64,000 nucleotides of DNA. It comes from Ophiura sarsii (Eukaryota > Echinodermata > Ophiuroidea > Amphilepidida > Ophiuridae). Shown in pieces: positions 46,237-58,052 of the stretch. Made by a program: the position numbers and the translations under genes. The notes under the pieces were generated by a model. The model saw only the letters and a program-made list of their open reading frames with translations, did not search any database and had not been told where the DNA came from. Position 1 is the first letter of the stretch, and each line of letters starts with the position of its first letter. The stretch spans positions 17,807,874 through 17,871,873 of the forward strand of contig CM069455.1 in the NCBI GenBank assembly GCA_035610835.1, read 5' to 3'.

Positions 46237-47907
46237 AACTTTCCAAATGAGCTCAACTTAGACAAATTCAAACAAGTTTTGTTGACGGATATATTTGCGG
46301 GATCAATGTTGCAATATCTGGAAAACGATGAATTGCCAGATAATGCTGTTAAGGCTAGGAATGTAGTTTTACAGGCTGATCAGTACTATGCACACGAAGG
46401 GTTGTTGTATCACATTTGGCATACTCCTGCTAAAGGGCACATGCCTGAAAGAAATGTCCATCGTTTGTATATACCCGTGCAATTAATTGATACAGTTCTA
46501 AATAACTGTCATGATCACGTGTTAGCCGCACATTTTGGATTTCAGCGAACCTACAATAGAATCCGTCAACGTTACTTTTGGAAATGCATGTATCGTGACG
46601 TAGACAACTGGGTCCGTTCATGTATTTCTTGCTCTCAACGAAAGACTCATAGACATAAAGTACTAGCCCCAATGGTAACTATGAAAGTGCCAGGCGCTTT
46701 CGAACGAGTAAGTGTTGACATTTTAGGTCCTTTACCTATTACCACTTCAGGTAATCGCTATGTACTCTGTTTTTCAGATCATTGTACTAGATGGCCAATT
46801 TTGGTACCATTGAAAGTTACTGATGCGTCAACCATTGCTCGCGCATTCTTTGATTATGTAATTTGTGAACATGGTTGTCCTCAAACCTTGTTGAGCGACA
46901 GAGGTCAAAATTTCCTCTCCAAGATTGTATTGGAAGTTTGTCGTATTATGCGCACTCACAAACTGAATACAAGTTCATATCATCCACAATGCAATGCAAT
47001 TCAGGAACGTTTTAATGCAGTAATTCTGGATACCATTTCACATTATGTCAATGAATACCAAAGCGATTGGGATAAGTACATAACAGCTATACAATTTGCC
47101 TATAGAACAACTCCCGCTGAAAATTCAGTCGGATTTAGTCCCTTCTTCTTGTTGTATGGTAGAGAGGCAAGACTTCCGATAGACGTTACACTCCTAGCAC
47201 AATGCAAATATCCAGATAAGACACTTCGTGAGCACATTCACAATCTGGTATCACAACTCGAAGTATTTAGGGACATTTCAAAACGTCATGCTGAACGTAA
47301 TCAAGCCAAAATGAAAGAGCGTTTTGATGATCGTGCGCAAGATGTTCCATATCAAGTTGGTGATTCAGTTTGGATTTATATACCTGCATTGCAACAAGGA
47401 TTGTCACGTAAACTCTCAAAGTTCTGGGCGGGACTCTTTCTACTAGTCGAACAGACTGGTCCTGTAAATTTCAAGGTGCGAAATCTTGAAAACAACAAAT
47501 TGGTAACATCTACTGTACATGTTAACCGTATGAAATTTGCATATAATAGATTTGTCCGTCCAAGCAATGATACTCCCCCTGTGGATCCTGAAAATAGAGA
47601 TCCAATTCCAGGATTAGTTCTAGACGATTGTCCTGATGATATATTTGAACAACTTTTGGCTACCCACGAGTCTGACAAGAATCAGATTCCAATTATTCCA
47701 GGTTTGCCTCCTATTCAAGATGAAACTCCAGAATATGTGATAGAGCGTATTCTCAGGGGACGTTTTAAAAATAAACGTCTTGAGTATTTGATAAAATGGC
47801 GGGGCTTCCCAAATTCAAGAAATACTTGGGAACCAGAGACTAACCTAAACGCGGCCGCTTTAGAATCTCTGAAAGCTAACCCAGTCAAAATTACTGGCAA
47901 GATGTAA
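46237..47907 (+). pseudogene. pol: Pol part 3: integrase with GPY/F region and chromodomain
   Basis: Same frame as the preceding segment, open from 46237 once past the TAA. Zinc-binding H-x4-H (HVLAAH) and C-x2-C (CISC). The catalytic core has D in SVDILGP, D in LSDRGQNF and E in QERFN (the D,D-35-E set). A GPY/F-type C-terminal region follows (VGDSVWIYIP ... GPVNFKVR). The last about 55 residues are a chromodomain (YVIERILRGRF, LEYLIKWRGFP, NTWEPETNL), a module that can guide integration to modified histone H3. Ends at TAA 47905-47907. Confidence 0.93.
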
Positions 47908-49048
47908 AGCCAGCGGGCAAGAATCATTGCAGGAACAGAGTCTGAAACAGCAAATAAATTAAAAGTGTACAAGTATAGAGAACACAGAGGAAGTATATGA
48001 ATAAAATTTATAGTCCGTAGGCTGAGATATGTCATGATATGAGTATTACAATTCTTATGACACAAAATGTGTTATTTTGATAAAATTGTTGAATGAGAGC
48101 AATTTGTAATTTGGGCAACATTGCCTGAAAGTGTGTGTTCACTTTCGTTAATTTGTATATAGAAATGATTGTTGCAAAGAATTGCACACAATGATATTCT
48201 TCATGTAGAAAGTTTGAATTTATATAGTTGAGCAAAAAATGCGGAAATGCAGTATGATCAAATAAGTGTTATATTTATTTGTATCTTTTCGGAAGAGGCA
48301 TATGTTGTGAGGTTTTCTGGCAACATTAGTCTCACATGAATAGACGCAAACAAAAGAAAGTTAATGTAAATTACTAAATATTTCAGTAGTGCTACCTTTG
48401 TCTTGTTTTGTCTGTCTTGTATTGTCTTGTTGTGTACACATAATATATAGTCACCATTGATGACTATTTAATTTTAAAGGGTAACAAAAACGTGATTTCT
48501 TTGAAATAAGAAAAATATGTTTCCGTATGAAACATCGAAATTGGAAGGAAATTTTCCAATTCTTTTGCGCTTCAACTTTTGCTGAAACCTTTAGACCGCA
48601 CACGTTAATCGGAGGATTATGTATGAGAGTGTGTGTGTTTGTGTTAGGCCATTTAAGGGATCGATCCCGTATGCGTGTTTGTTCAACAAAAAAAATCCCT
48701 CTTTACCGTGTGAGCGTAATCACTTGGAATTTAATCGCGTGAATTCCGGGTTAATACGGTCGCAGGTTTCCACAGGTTTGGCGTCGCAGAAGATTAATAA
48801 TAAATTTATATTCAAGGCCACTCGTTTAAAAATAAAATAACATTCTCTGAGAGTTAAAATTATACAACCTGATATTAGATACCGTCAATTTGGCAGACGG
48901 AAACATGGATAAAGCACATGTTAAATTTTGTGACGAAATAAATAATTCGTTTCTATATATGATAAAGATATCAGTTTCTTTTATAAATATTTCACCCAGC
49001 ATTCTTTAAGTTAAATTGTCAGGTGTCAATTTTGTTAGGAAGGGCGTA
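47908..49048 (+). other. Retrotransposon 3' untranslated region and polypurine tract
   Basis: 1.14 kb between pol and the 3' LTR. No env-like frame, signal peptide or membrane protein is visible; the 70-73-codon frames at 48527-48840 have no domain. AGGAAGGG (about 49037-49044), just before the LTR, is the likely polypurine tract. Confidence 0.7.
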
Positions 49049-49492
49049 TGTTGTGACGCTAAATTTATATTGATATTATTATATATTTTCATATCTAGAA
49101 TTCAGGCCATGATTGACTTGAAATGGCAACACCGTACTTCCGTATTCTGAATCCCATTCAGTCTACGCGCCTATATCTCTGACCAATTCAAGTCTTCGTG
49201 CCACGCTGACAACACCTCATGATAAGTTTAGGCCATATAGTTTTCAATTCACACAACAGGACTAGTGAGCTCTGAATTACAGAAGCTCACGATTGATGCG
49301 TGTCATGTCATTTCTTTAGGATAGTCTGGATGCTGGGTGCTGTGTTCGTTTATAATATGAGTAAGTGAACTATTTATGATGAATTAATAAAATGTATATA
49401 TAAATAACTTGGAAGCTATATCCGTTATATTTATTCTGTGTGTTTTGATCCCCTCTCCGCCATGCGAGTATTTTCCCTAAAACCACGTCACA
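49049..49492 (+). repeat. 3' LTR
   Basis: 444 bp, offset 7848 from the 5' LTR, no indels. Ends near CCACGTCACA, which is a short inverted match of the TGTTGTGACG start. Confidence 0.93.
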
Positions 49493-49618
49493 TAAAACTC
49501 AATTCTACGCAAATAGTTGTAACCATACATTGATTCAGTTGATTGTACGCAACATTTATGGTCCCTCCCGAACTTCTATTTGTACATGTCATTCATTACT
49601 ACTCCCATCGTGTACATA

Positions 49619-50710
49619 CAGGGTGTCCCAAAAGTCTATGCAAGACTTTGAAGCTTTGTATTTAACAAAATATAAGTCGTATTGAAAATATGAATACATA
49701 TTTAGAAAGAGGAGATGTGGGAAATAATTTTGATAACAAACATTGGTGTAACATCTGTTTGTAATGCCACCCTTAGAAGTAAAATATGTATTACTGCAAA
49801 AATGTAATTTTATACTTCGGAGGAATAAAGTTCATAAATCCATACCTATTGAGATTAACAAGACGGGTAGAGTTGGTTACACGAAAAGTGATCCGTCAAT
49901 TGTAATATTTACAATTTTACATTACAGTGATTTTCGATTTTATAGTGAAATCTAGTTTAAATGTTTTCCATTTGTACAGAGACGTGTGCTAATGCAAAAA
50001 ACACAGACCTAAACAAATTGAATAACGTAACAGAAAAGTGAACACACACACATCACACAGCGAATAGATCTCTTTGGACTTTTGGCTACTGCGCTGCATG
50101 TCTTATGACATCAATGTGACTTGTTGATCTACCAGTCTTTTTTCTACCACACCGAGACAAATCATGCACAGTTCCTGTGTTCAAAAATGTATCCACCAAC
50201 TTAAGAATGGATATTCTTCCTGGTGCGCGTTTCACTTTAAAATGTTTTCTGAACTTTTATTGAGTAAGTTGAACTGAATTTGTTTCAGCGTAGAACCATA
50301 CAATTTGTATTCGCTTATCTATGCTGTAAACCATCTTGAATGAAGACTTTTGCTGTGCAATGTTGTCTACTACGCCTATTTATGTTGTGAGTGACCGAGT
50401 TTGGTAATAACATTAATGTTGCAAGGTAAGCATGTGAACTGAGACTAATGCGCAACGTTGCTTTCATACCGTTAATGTATGCGCACCTGTTTTAGCAACA
50501 ATGTGTGGTAGTTGGTATGGGTGGGTCTCACACGGCCAAAAACTTTCAACCAGTTTTATAATGTTGTGGGTTCACCAATAGGGTTGTGTTTGGTATCAAA
50601 ATAATTTCCCAAATCTCGTCTATCAAAACATGGTTAAATTTATACCATATGATTTATATTTTATGAGATATGACTCTTCAAAAACGTGCATAGACTTTTG
50701 GGACACCCTG
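49619..50710 (-). mobile_element. 1092-bp mariner-type element, degenerate
   Basis: Perfect TIRs of at least 24 bp: CAGGGTGTCCCAAAAGTCTA (then TGCA) and the complement at 50687-50710, flanked by TA (49617-49618, 50711-50712). It encodes only a remnant of a helix-turn-helix protein (50086-50253, minus). No catalytic domain is visible, so it was mobilised in trans or is decayed. Confidence 0.9.
50086..50253 (-). pseudogene. Transposase N-terminal HTH remnant (DUF4817-like)
   Basis: 56 codons ending at a stop. Reads FRKHFKVKRAPGRISILKLV then DTFLNTGTVHDL and GRKKTGRST. This matches the DUF4817 / Tc1-mariner pattern (F-x-x-x-F ... P ... I-x-x-L-V-x-x-F-x-x-T-G-x-V ... G-R-x-x-x-x-R). In full elements it binds the TIRs and precedes a DDE domain, which is absent here. 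An in-frame stop lies a short way upstream. Confidence 0.65.
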
Positions 50711-51073
50711 TACATTACAATTGTATCTAATAAACTTACAAAACAAAGAAACCGTTTTATGGCTTCTTATGTAACTTTTTTTTTTTGGGGGTGGGGGGGG
50801 GGGGGAAGGCGAAGCCACCCTTATAGCATCAGATTGCAAAAAATTACACATTTAGGTCTTTCTAGACATAAGTGGGGGCAGCCATGTTTGTAAATTACAT
50901 ACCTATGCAGTTTATTTTAACAGTCCTGCAGTCTGTGATGGAGTCAAAGCTATATTTGTTTAGTTGATGCATAGACTGACTGTTGATGATTCATTCAGAG
51001 AGATGTTTATAGACTCCCCACAGAGAGACATAATAGCTTATCTTGTTTGACTAATAGGAGAAACCTCCCAATA

Positions 51074-53399
51074 CGCGGATTTAGGGTTTCCCTAGTGTTG
51101 GGCGGTATCGCGCTGATGTTGGTACGCCCTACTTTCTGGTTTTACGCTGTGGGATTGCATTGAAATACGCTTTTAACCAGCTAATAACGCTGATGAAAAC
51201 AAACAAAACTACGCCGTATTCGATAGTTTTAACGAAAAATAATAATTGTTTTACATTAGTCAACAGTTTACCTCCATATTTTAGGACTTCAAACTCTCCA
51301 ATAGGCTTGCACCTTGCCAGAAAAAGACCCACATTTTGCCGTGCCCAATAGCTCTAAATATGCGTATTAGGCCATACTAGTCTGGCGTGTTTGCAACCAA
51401 GAGTTATTATAGTATTAACTCCTTGGTTTGACCGTATTTGCGGTAACTTTGTTTAGGCCTAGGATAGGCTAGAGAGCCACTCAAATCTGCTTATTTGATT
51501 TAAAAGGCCGAAATTCGGAGGAAAGACAGTTTGAAAAATGGTGTTTTTTTGCGTTTTAGCATGCAATTTACTCTGCAAATTTATAATATAAGCCTATTGC
51601 GGTACAATAATTGTGTATATGTATACAAACAACAACTATGTAATATATACAGTGGCGTGCACAGGAGTGGGAGGGGGGGGGGGGGGGCGGGGGGGACACC
51701 TGACCATAAATGAAATTCCCCCGACTCAGATTCTTCTCGATTCCCCCGACGTACCAAACAAAAAATAGTAAAAGGTAGCCCCATTTATTTTTGCAGTCAC
51801 CTCGTGAATTTCACGTAAGTGGTGGGGGTGGGGGAGGGGTCAACATTTGTTCACACGGTCAAAACAAATCGCACAGTCCAAAAAACAGCACAGTCAACAA
51901 CTAATGCCCAATCCTCCGGGTTTTCATAAGTTCTCTATAACATGTTTCTTTATTTAGCCGACTGCTGCATAAATTTGTGTCGACCACATGCACAGATTTG
52001 CCGACTATTTGACTATTTGAAAAGAAAAGTTTAAGGGGGGGGGGGGGGGTTACAAAAATGAAATTGATACCATCCAAGCGGTGCGCACAGCACCGCCTTC
52101 CGAGCTCGGACAGGGGGTTCACGGTCTGAGGGATGATGTGCCCCCCTCCCCGCAGGCTCAGAAGTAGATAAAATTTAAAATTCAATTTTGGAACTCATTT
52201 GGTGCGATCTGGTGTATAATACTTTGGACAATATTTTGACCTCTTCATTTCCAATAAAATATTTGTTTTTTATCAATGCACGAAAGAAGTTGAGCATAAT
52301 GATACTGATATATTATTGATTTAAGTATAGATTGGTTAAAAGCTCGAACAGGGGGGGGGGGGGGAGAGTCTGAGGGGGAAGAGTGCCCCCTCAGAATTGA
52401 TTTTTTTTCTCCAATTTTTGAACCCATTTGGTGTGTACTTTTGACTAATATTTTATTGAAAAGCAATCACTTTATTTCCGATAAATATTGGCTTTTTATA
52501 TAGGCCTATGCCAGAAAGAAGTTATACTAGTTACCTCCAAAATATCAGATTTCTCGTCAACGTACATACGCGTATGTATCCCGACCCGCCGTCCAATAAA
52601 CTCCAAACGTTATCCCTCGCATGGCTCCCCGCCCGCCTTTTTGTACCGCCCCCTACCCTTTTCTTTTTTTTTCTTTTTCGTTTGTCCCCTCTTCTTCCTC
52701 ACTCTCTTTCTTTTCCCCCTTTTTATTGGTGATGGTGGGTGGGGGGGGGGGGGGGGGGGGGGGGGCGTCGCCCCCCATGTATCCGCGCCGGCCTGCACAA
52801 ACCCTCTAGCGACGCCCTGCACCCGACTGGCAGTAGTACTAGTTTCCCCCGACTGGCAGTAATGTCCCCGAATTCCCCCCCCCCCCCCCTCTAAAGAGAT
52901 AAAGAAATAATAAACCCCGATATTTCACACAAAATTAATTATGTTCAGTCCCTTAAATAGATAATTAGACACAAAAAACAACGTAAATAAACCTCAAATA
53001 CGTCATTTTAAGACTCTGATGAGCTTTTACATTGCCTCTAGATTTAGTCTGTTATATCCAGTCCCCACTGGCATGACTTGCTCGGTAAATTACATGACGC
53101 CTAGACTGCCGAATTCCGCAACTTTTCGGCTTTTTACGCGGAACTTTCAATGGATATTTCAACTTAATGTGCACTTTTTAATTCTGCCGATCCCCAAGGA
53201 TAGTTTAGGTATACTATCTTTATTTTCAATTAAGACTTCTGTACTTTTGAGGGGTGCGTCGACCATGAAATCTTCTGAGTTCATTTTGACCGCTCGTCCC
53301 ATTTTGCAATGCATTTTCCTATGGTAGCGTAAAACCAGAAGTCGGGCGTACCAACATCAGCGCGATACCGCCCAACACTAGGGAAACCCTAAATCCGCG
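51074..53399. mobile_element. 2.3-kb TIR element with 74-75-bp ends, carrying nested repeats
   Basis: CGCGGATTTAGGGTTTCCCT at the left, continuing to 51148, is inverted at 53326-53399 with about two differences. TA flanks both ends (51072-51073, 53400-53401). The interior includes G-rich hAT-like ends (CAGTGGCGTGCACAGG at 51653; a GCAGGGCGTCGCTAGAGGG end, minus, near 52802-52820) and the repeat at 52022-52360. No transposase found. Confidence 0.75.
52022..52360 (+). repeat. Dispersed G-rich repeat copy (family of 55640-55985)
   Basis: Shares ATCCAAGCGGTGCGCA, GAACTCATTTGGTGCGATCT and TTAAGTATAGATTG in order with 55640-55985. A reverse copy is at about 61620-61740. Confidence 0.7.
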
Positions 53400-53696
53400 T
53401 ATTGCTGTGGGTTTGTCTAATAAGTGGTTAGACTGTGGTGTTTTGATTTGTTTTTTGGTTTGAATTATGGAAAATACATACACCATTTCCCTGGTATTTT
53501 GGTTTGCAACAGATGCTTCAGAAAATGGTTACAAAACATGCTTCTTTCTTTTGGATCGCCCCCATTCCATTTCAATGGAATTTTTATTGTATTTCTTGTT
53601 TGATGGCCAGTAAATGTGTACAACCTCTTAGAGTCTCAATTAGAAATTGCACCATAACAACTAGAGGATATTTACATGTTTCTAAATGACAACCCT

Positions 53697-54122
53697 GTGG
53701 TTACATCATGTTCTACCGAAACCAAATGAATTATGCAAAGCTCCAAACTGAGAAATAGCCCAAAACCTAATTAGGGGGAGTTTTTTTGAGATTTCTTGTA
53801 AATAATTAATTTCCAGAGTGTTTATAACATTAATGTGAAAGTTTCAGATTAAAAATTCAAAAAAAAAGAAAAAGATAAACTAATAATAATAATAATAATA
53901 ATTTAAAAGTACATTGTAAGTACATCTTAAAAGGATGATATCTCAGTTTGGAGTTTTCATATAGACTAACTTGAATATGATATAACTCCGCTTTGGGAAG
54001 TCCGATTAAAAAAAAGAGTACCATTGTTAAGCGGAAGATCTCTACTACAATAATCAATTACAAATTCAATTTTGATATATTGCCTAATTGTGTGTGATTT
54101 CGGTAGACCTCGTCACATACAC
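53697..54122. repeat. Weak inverted-repeat element
   Basis: TTCTACCGAAACCA (left) and the complement of TGATTTCGGTAGAC (right) plus an inner inverted pair CTCCAAACTGAGA / TCTCAGTTTGGAG. A (TAA)n microsatellite (about 53880-53902) lies inside. Ends are about 70% similar, so it is old. Confidence 0.4.
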
Positions 54123-54147
54123 GGACAACTGCTGCAAATTTGTCTTA

Positions 54148-54690
54148 CATACAATACAATACAATACAGAAAGCATTAATTGCGCCATTTCCAAAAGTCT
54201 CAGAGCGCTTACAAGATAAAACCTTAAAATTACAACTTAAACTACAAAATGTGAGTGTAACTTGAGCATAGTACGTACAATATATTGTAGCAATTACAAA
54301 ATAGATTAGAAACAAAATATAAACAGAAAAACTGTTTAAGGGAACAAATGAGTTTTAAGAGCTTTTTTGAACACACTTGTAGATGATGATTCTAATACAG
54401 ATAGGTAGCTTATTCCACTCTTTTGACGCGCAAACTGTGAAAGTTCTATCACCAGCTAGAACTCTATATAATAGTGATAGGGTATTGAAGACGTGGATAG
54501 TCATTAGAAGATCGGAGTGGTCTCTTTGGAACATATAATGATAAACAATTTGACAAGTATATTGGTCCTTGGTTATGAAGACATTTATAAACACACAGAA
54601 GTAATTTAAAGATGATCCTTTGGCGTATTGGAAGCCAATGTAGTGATTTTAAAAGTGGTCCAGGCGAATGTTTTCGGTCTTCATATTCAT
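54148..54690 (-). pseudogene. L2-like LINE 3' end
   Basis: The minus strand encodes LLKSLHWLPIRQRIIFKLLL and YVPKRPLRSS, then in another frame FTVCASKEWNKLPICIR, the C-terminal signature of L2-type LINEs. One frameshift lies near 54480. The 3' UTR has AGCGCTCTGAGACTTTTGGA and GGCGCAAT, and ends in (GTATT)n at 54149-54168, a simple tail typical of L2/CR1. 5'-truncated. Confidence 0.75.
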
Positions 54691-55268
54691 TACTTGATAT
54701 CATGCCCAAATCTGCCAATACGTCCACTGTCTGCTCTTGTGCCAATCTATGATTACCCAATTACATGTCATTATTCTACCAACTGCTTTCCTAAAAAAAA
54801 TATTAAAGTCTTTCATTTGTACTAGCACTTCCCTTTTAAAGGTTTTTTCTTCTTTCTATACCCACTTGCGTTGTAATATCAGAAATGTTGTCAACTACGG
54901 CATCCTTGATTTTTATAACCCCACCTTTCTTATCAATCTTAATGTAGCATTCAGAATACAATTATCAAAATTGTTGTCGTTAAAGTAGTTATTGTTTGTT
55001 GTTATATTGTCTATTGTAAACACCGTGGGTTGGTAAACTGCTTCATATTATCAGGGACAATCGATTGTCCCTGATATTATATAATATATATGATATTATA
55101 ATATAATATTAAAATATGATATTATATACTTCAAAATGGAATGTGTTGAATTGAATAGTGGCAATACTTCTTGATAGTGGTTTATGGATAATCGGGTTAG
55201 GATTTCTATCTCTATAGAAACCAGATTATTAACGACATCTCTTATTATCACATCATATGTCGAGGGTT
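54691..55268. other. No gene; 28-bp perfect palindrome and AT repeat
   Basis: TATCAGGGACAATCGATTGT (55049-55076 in full) is a perfect 28-bp palindrome followed by a roughly 60-bp (ATATTAT)n stretch. Nothing else recognised. Confidence 0.6.
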
Positions 55269-55620
55269 TAGTGCAGAAAGGGCCTATCTGCATTTCGGCC
55301 ATTTGAGAAAATCGAGTTTAAAGATTTTACACTATTCTATTTTGCGGTGATCACAATTAATACACCATTAATTCCATTCAAATAACTAAATATGACAGCA
55401 AATATACTTTAAAAGAACATTCTGGTGTTTTCTTTGTGCTGGGCATAAGATGTTTTCAGTAACTGAAAAAAATAAATCAGTCAGTATGCAGATAGGCCCT
55501 TTATACGCACTAAGGTTTTCATACAAAATGTACTTACAAGTGCATGACGTGTTAGTGCAGAAAGGGCCTATCTGCACAATCCCTGCATAACGCTAAACAT
55601 AAACGTACAGTGCAGATAGG

Positions 55621-57054
55621 CAAGGGCGTCATCCCGTTTTCAAAGTGGGGGGGGGGGGACACCAGGCGCAGAACCATAAAACGTTAGGGGGCGGCCCAAA
55701 AAACTGAAACTGATCAGGTATCATCCAAGCGGTGCGCAGCACCGCCCTCCGAGCTATGCTCGGACAGGTCAGGGGGGTGTCTTAGGGGGGATGTGCCCCC
55801 TCAGAAGTAGAAAAAAATTCAATTTTGAAACTCATTTGGTGCGATCTGGTGTATACTTTTGACCAAAGTTTTATCGAAAAGCCACCTCTTCATTTCCAAT
55901 AAATATTTTGGTTTTTTTGTCAATGCAAGTTGAGCATATTTTCCTGATTTAAGTATAGATTGTTTAAAGCTCGAACAGGGGAAACTAATTTGCTATTGTG
56001 AAAAAAATGCTCAATACTAAAAAGGTACAGAAAACGTTTCTGAAGCCATCTTGCTCCAATTTAATAACAAAGTAGTAAAAATAATTCACGCTGAGCATGA
56101 AAAATTAGATATTGTAAAAAGAAATGTTTAGAAAAACGTTCCTGAATCCATCTTGTTAAGCTTGAATAAGAAATAACAATGAAACTAAAATGCGCGTAGC
56201 GCGCAAAAATTGGTTATTTTAACACTAAATGGTCCAGAAACCTGTTCATGAAGCCATCTTGGTAAGCTTGAATAAAAAACATCCAAACTAATTGGCGCGT
56301 AGCGCGCCAAAATTTGGGGTTTTTTTACACTGAAATGATCTTGAAAACGTTCCTGAAGCAATCTTGTTAAGCTTGAATAATAAAACATTGAAATAATTTG
56401 TGCATAGCGCGCAAAAAAATTGTTATTTAACACTAAAATAGTCCGGAAAAACGTTCATGAAGCCATTTTGTTTAAGCTTGAATAAACAATGAAACCAATT
56501 CGCTCGAAACGCGCGAAAATGGTCCACAAAACGTTCCTGAAACATATTTTATAAAGCCTGAATAAACATTGAAACCATTTCGCGAAATCGCGAAAAAATG
56601 CTATTTTAACACTAAAAAGCTCCAGAAAAATGTTCCCGAGCCATCATGTTTAAACTATCAGTGTCAGTTTTTAATCGAAAATGGTCAGAAAAACGTTCCT
56701 TAAGCCATCTTTTTATAACTTGAATAAAGAAACATTGCCAACTCGCACGAAGCGGGCAAAAATTGGTTTTTTCTCACTAAAATGGTCCAGAAAACGTTCC
56801 TGAAACCATGTTGTTAAGCTTGAATAATTAAACACTGAAACTAATCCGCACAAAAAATGGCTTCTTTTGAGGGGCATCATCATAACTCATCATCATCATC
56901 ATAATTAGACACTTTCAGCCTCAGGGTTTCAAAAAAGTGGGGGGGGGGGGGGGGGACATCTGCTATTATGTCCCCCCCCCACTTTGAAAAGTGGGGGGGG
57001 GGGGGGGGGGGGGGGGGACGTGTCCCCCTGTCCCCCACCCATATGACGCCCCTG
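55621..57054. mobile_element. 1434-bp hAT-type element with internal minisatellite
   Basis: Ends CAAGGGCGTCAT and ATGACGCCCCTG between exact 8-bp target copies CAGATAGG (55613-55620, 57055-57062). The left part is the dispersed G-rich repeat (55640-55985); the middle is nine ~100-bp tandem units. G runs lie near both ends. No transposase. Confidence 0.9.
56034..56860. repeat. Nine ~65-105-bp tandem units inside the hAT element
   Basis: Units start GTTCCTGAAGCCATCTTG-like at about 56034, 56140, 56245, 56350, 56453, 56533, 56631, 56695 and 56797. Typical units contain AAGCTTGAATAA, a GCGCGTAGCGCGC palindrome and AACACTAAAATGGTCCAGAAAA. They diverge strongly from one another. Confidence 0.85.
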
Positions 57055-57242
57055 CAGATAGGCCCTTCATACACTTAACAAATTTGATAGATGCAGATAG
57101 GCCTAGCTTGTTTTGGTGGTTTCATTAATTTTCTTGTATTTTATTTCACTATGGTGCTGATGGAAAGTTCCTTGTGTTATAAGGATTATTTTGGTACCAA
57201 AATCTCATTTCGTCAAAAATGCAGATAGACCCTTTCTGCACT

Positions 57243-57952
57243 ATGTGTGAACGGTATATTGAATAGATTTGTAATACGATTGGAAATTATAGTCCTTGAA
57301 ACTTGGTATTATTAATTGTGTCATTCGTGGAAAAGGCTTTTCTAAGTTTTGTTGTGTCCATTTGTAAGCATGGCACAACACCCCTTTTCAGATACTATAC
57401 AGGGTGTCCCTAAAAAGGGTGCACGTGTTTACCCAACTTGTTGACCATGAAGTTCTAACATTTAATGTAAGATGTTTACACATATTGAAAGAGTAACCGC
57501 CTGGCTTTCAGATCAGATGCTGGTTATTTCATCTGATTCGTATTTGTGATTTGTCATTCCTGAGATATGGACAATTAACTAGAGCTACCCAGAATCGATG
57601 TTGTTTCCACTTTTAATACAGTTTCAAAGGTTTACCCCTGTAAAGATACAAATTTTGACTTGTACGAGTGTCCTTCATGTGACCAGTGTTATGCAAAATA
57701 ACATTTTGTATTAAGATTGAATAGGTTTAAATAACTTAGAATGAGTTCCTGTGTATCAAAGCAGAACTGGATATAAAGATGTTTGATACATGATTCAAAC
57801 CAGTGCTTTTGACGAGGTTTCACAAAATGTTTAATGGGCCTACATTTCAAAACAAGACAGACGTCCATGACTGGGTACGGCCTCAATTTTCATTAGAAAA
57901 GAGGGTGGTCATGGTATTAAAATCGGGCATTAGTAATATAGTATTTAGTGAA
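57243..57952. other. No gene; solo mariner-type end
   Basis: TACAGGGTGTCCCTAAAAAG at about 57398 matches the end of the mariner-type element at 49619. No inverted partner was found downstream. Confidence 0.5.
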
Positions 57953-58052
57953 ATGGGTCGAAATGGGTCGAAACGAGTCGAAATGAGTCGAAATGAGTCG
58001 AAATGGGTCAGAATGGGATCGAAATAAGTCGAAATGAGGCGAAACGAATCAA
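57953..58052. repeat. 10-bp minisatellite (GTCGAAATGG)n
   Basis: About ten variants of GTCGAAATGG/GTCGAAATGA in tandem. The frame across it is repeat-derived. Confidence 0.85.

Larger units (their letters stand above)
41201..49492 (+). mobile_element. Ty3/Gypsy LTR retrotransposon with integrase chromodomain
   Basis: A full-length 8.29-kb element: LTR, leader, gag, -1 frameshift signal, pol (protease, RT, RNase H, integrase, chromodomain), polypurine tract, LTR. The order RT-RNase H-integrase defines Ty3/Gypsy. The C-terminal chromodomain places it with chromovirus-type elements. The LTRs differ at about two positions, so insertion is recent. Pol carries one frameshift (near 45153) and one in-frame stop (46234-46236), so this copy looks non-autonomous. 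No env frame exists after pol. A clean target duplication was not found (ATGT left, ACAT/TAAAA right). Confidence 0.95.
55271..57242. mobile_element. TIR element with reiterated GTGCAGAAAGGGCCTATCTGCA motif
   Basis: Outer ends GTGCAGAAAGGGCCTATCTG (55271) and the complement (about 57220-57242), flanked by TA. The motif or its halves recur inside at about 55484, 55552, 55610, 57055 and 57091 in both orientations. A 1434-bp hAT-type element is inserted into one of them. Without it the element is about 530 bp. Confidence 0.7.

Noticed and set aside
47908..49048. Possible env gene after pol
   Set aside because: No long frame, signal peptide, transmembrane or fusion-like segment; only two ~70-codon frames without similarity to known proteins.
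52488..52862. 124-codon frame with poly-G and FFF runs
   Set aside because: Generated by a T/C-rich stretch and a G homopolymer of a repeat; the opposite strand gives an equally long artefact.
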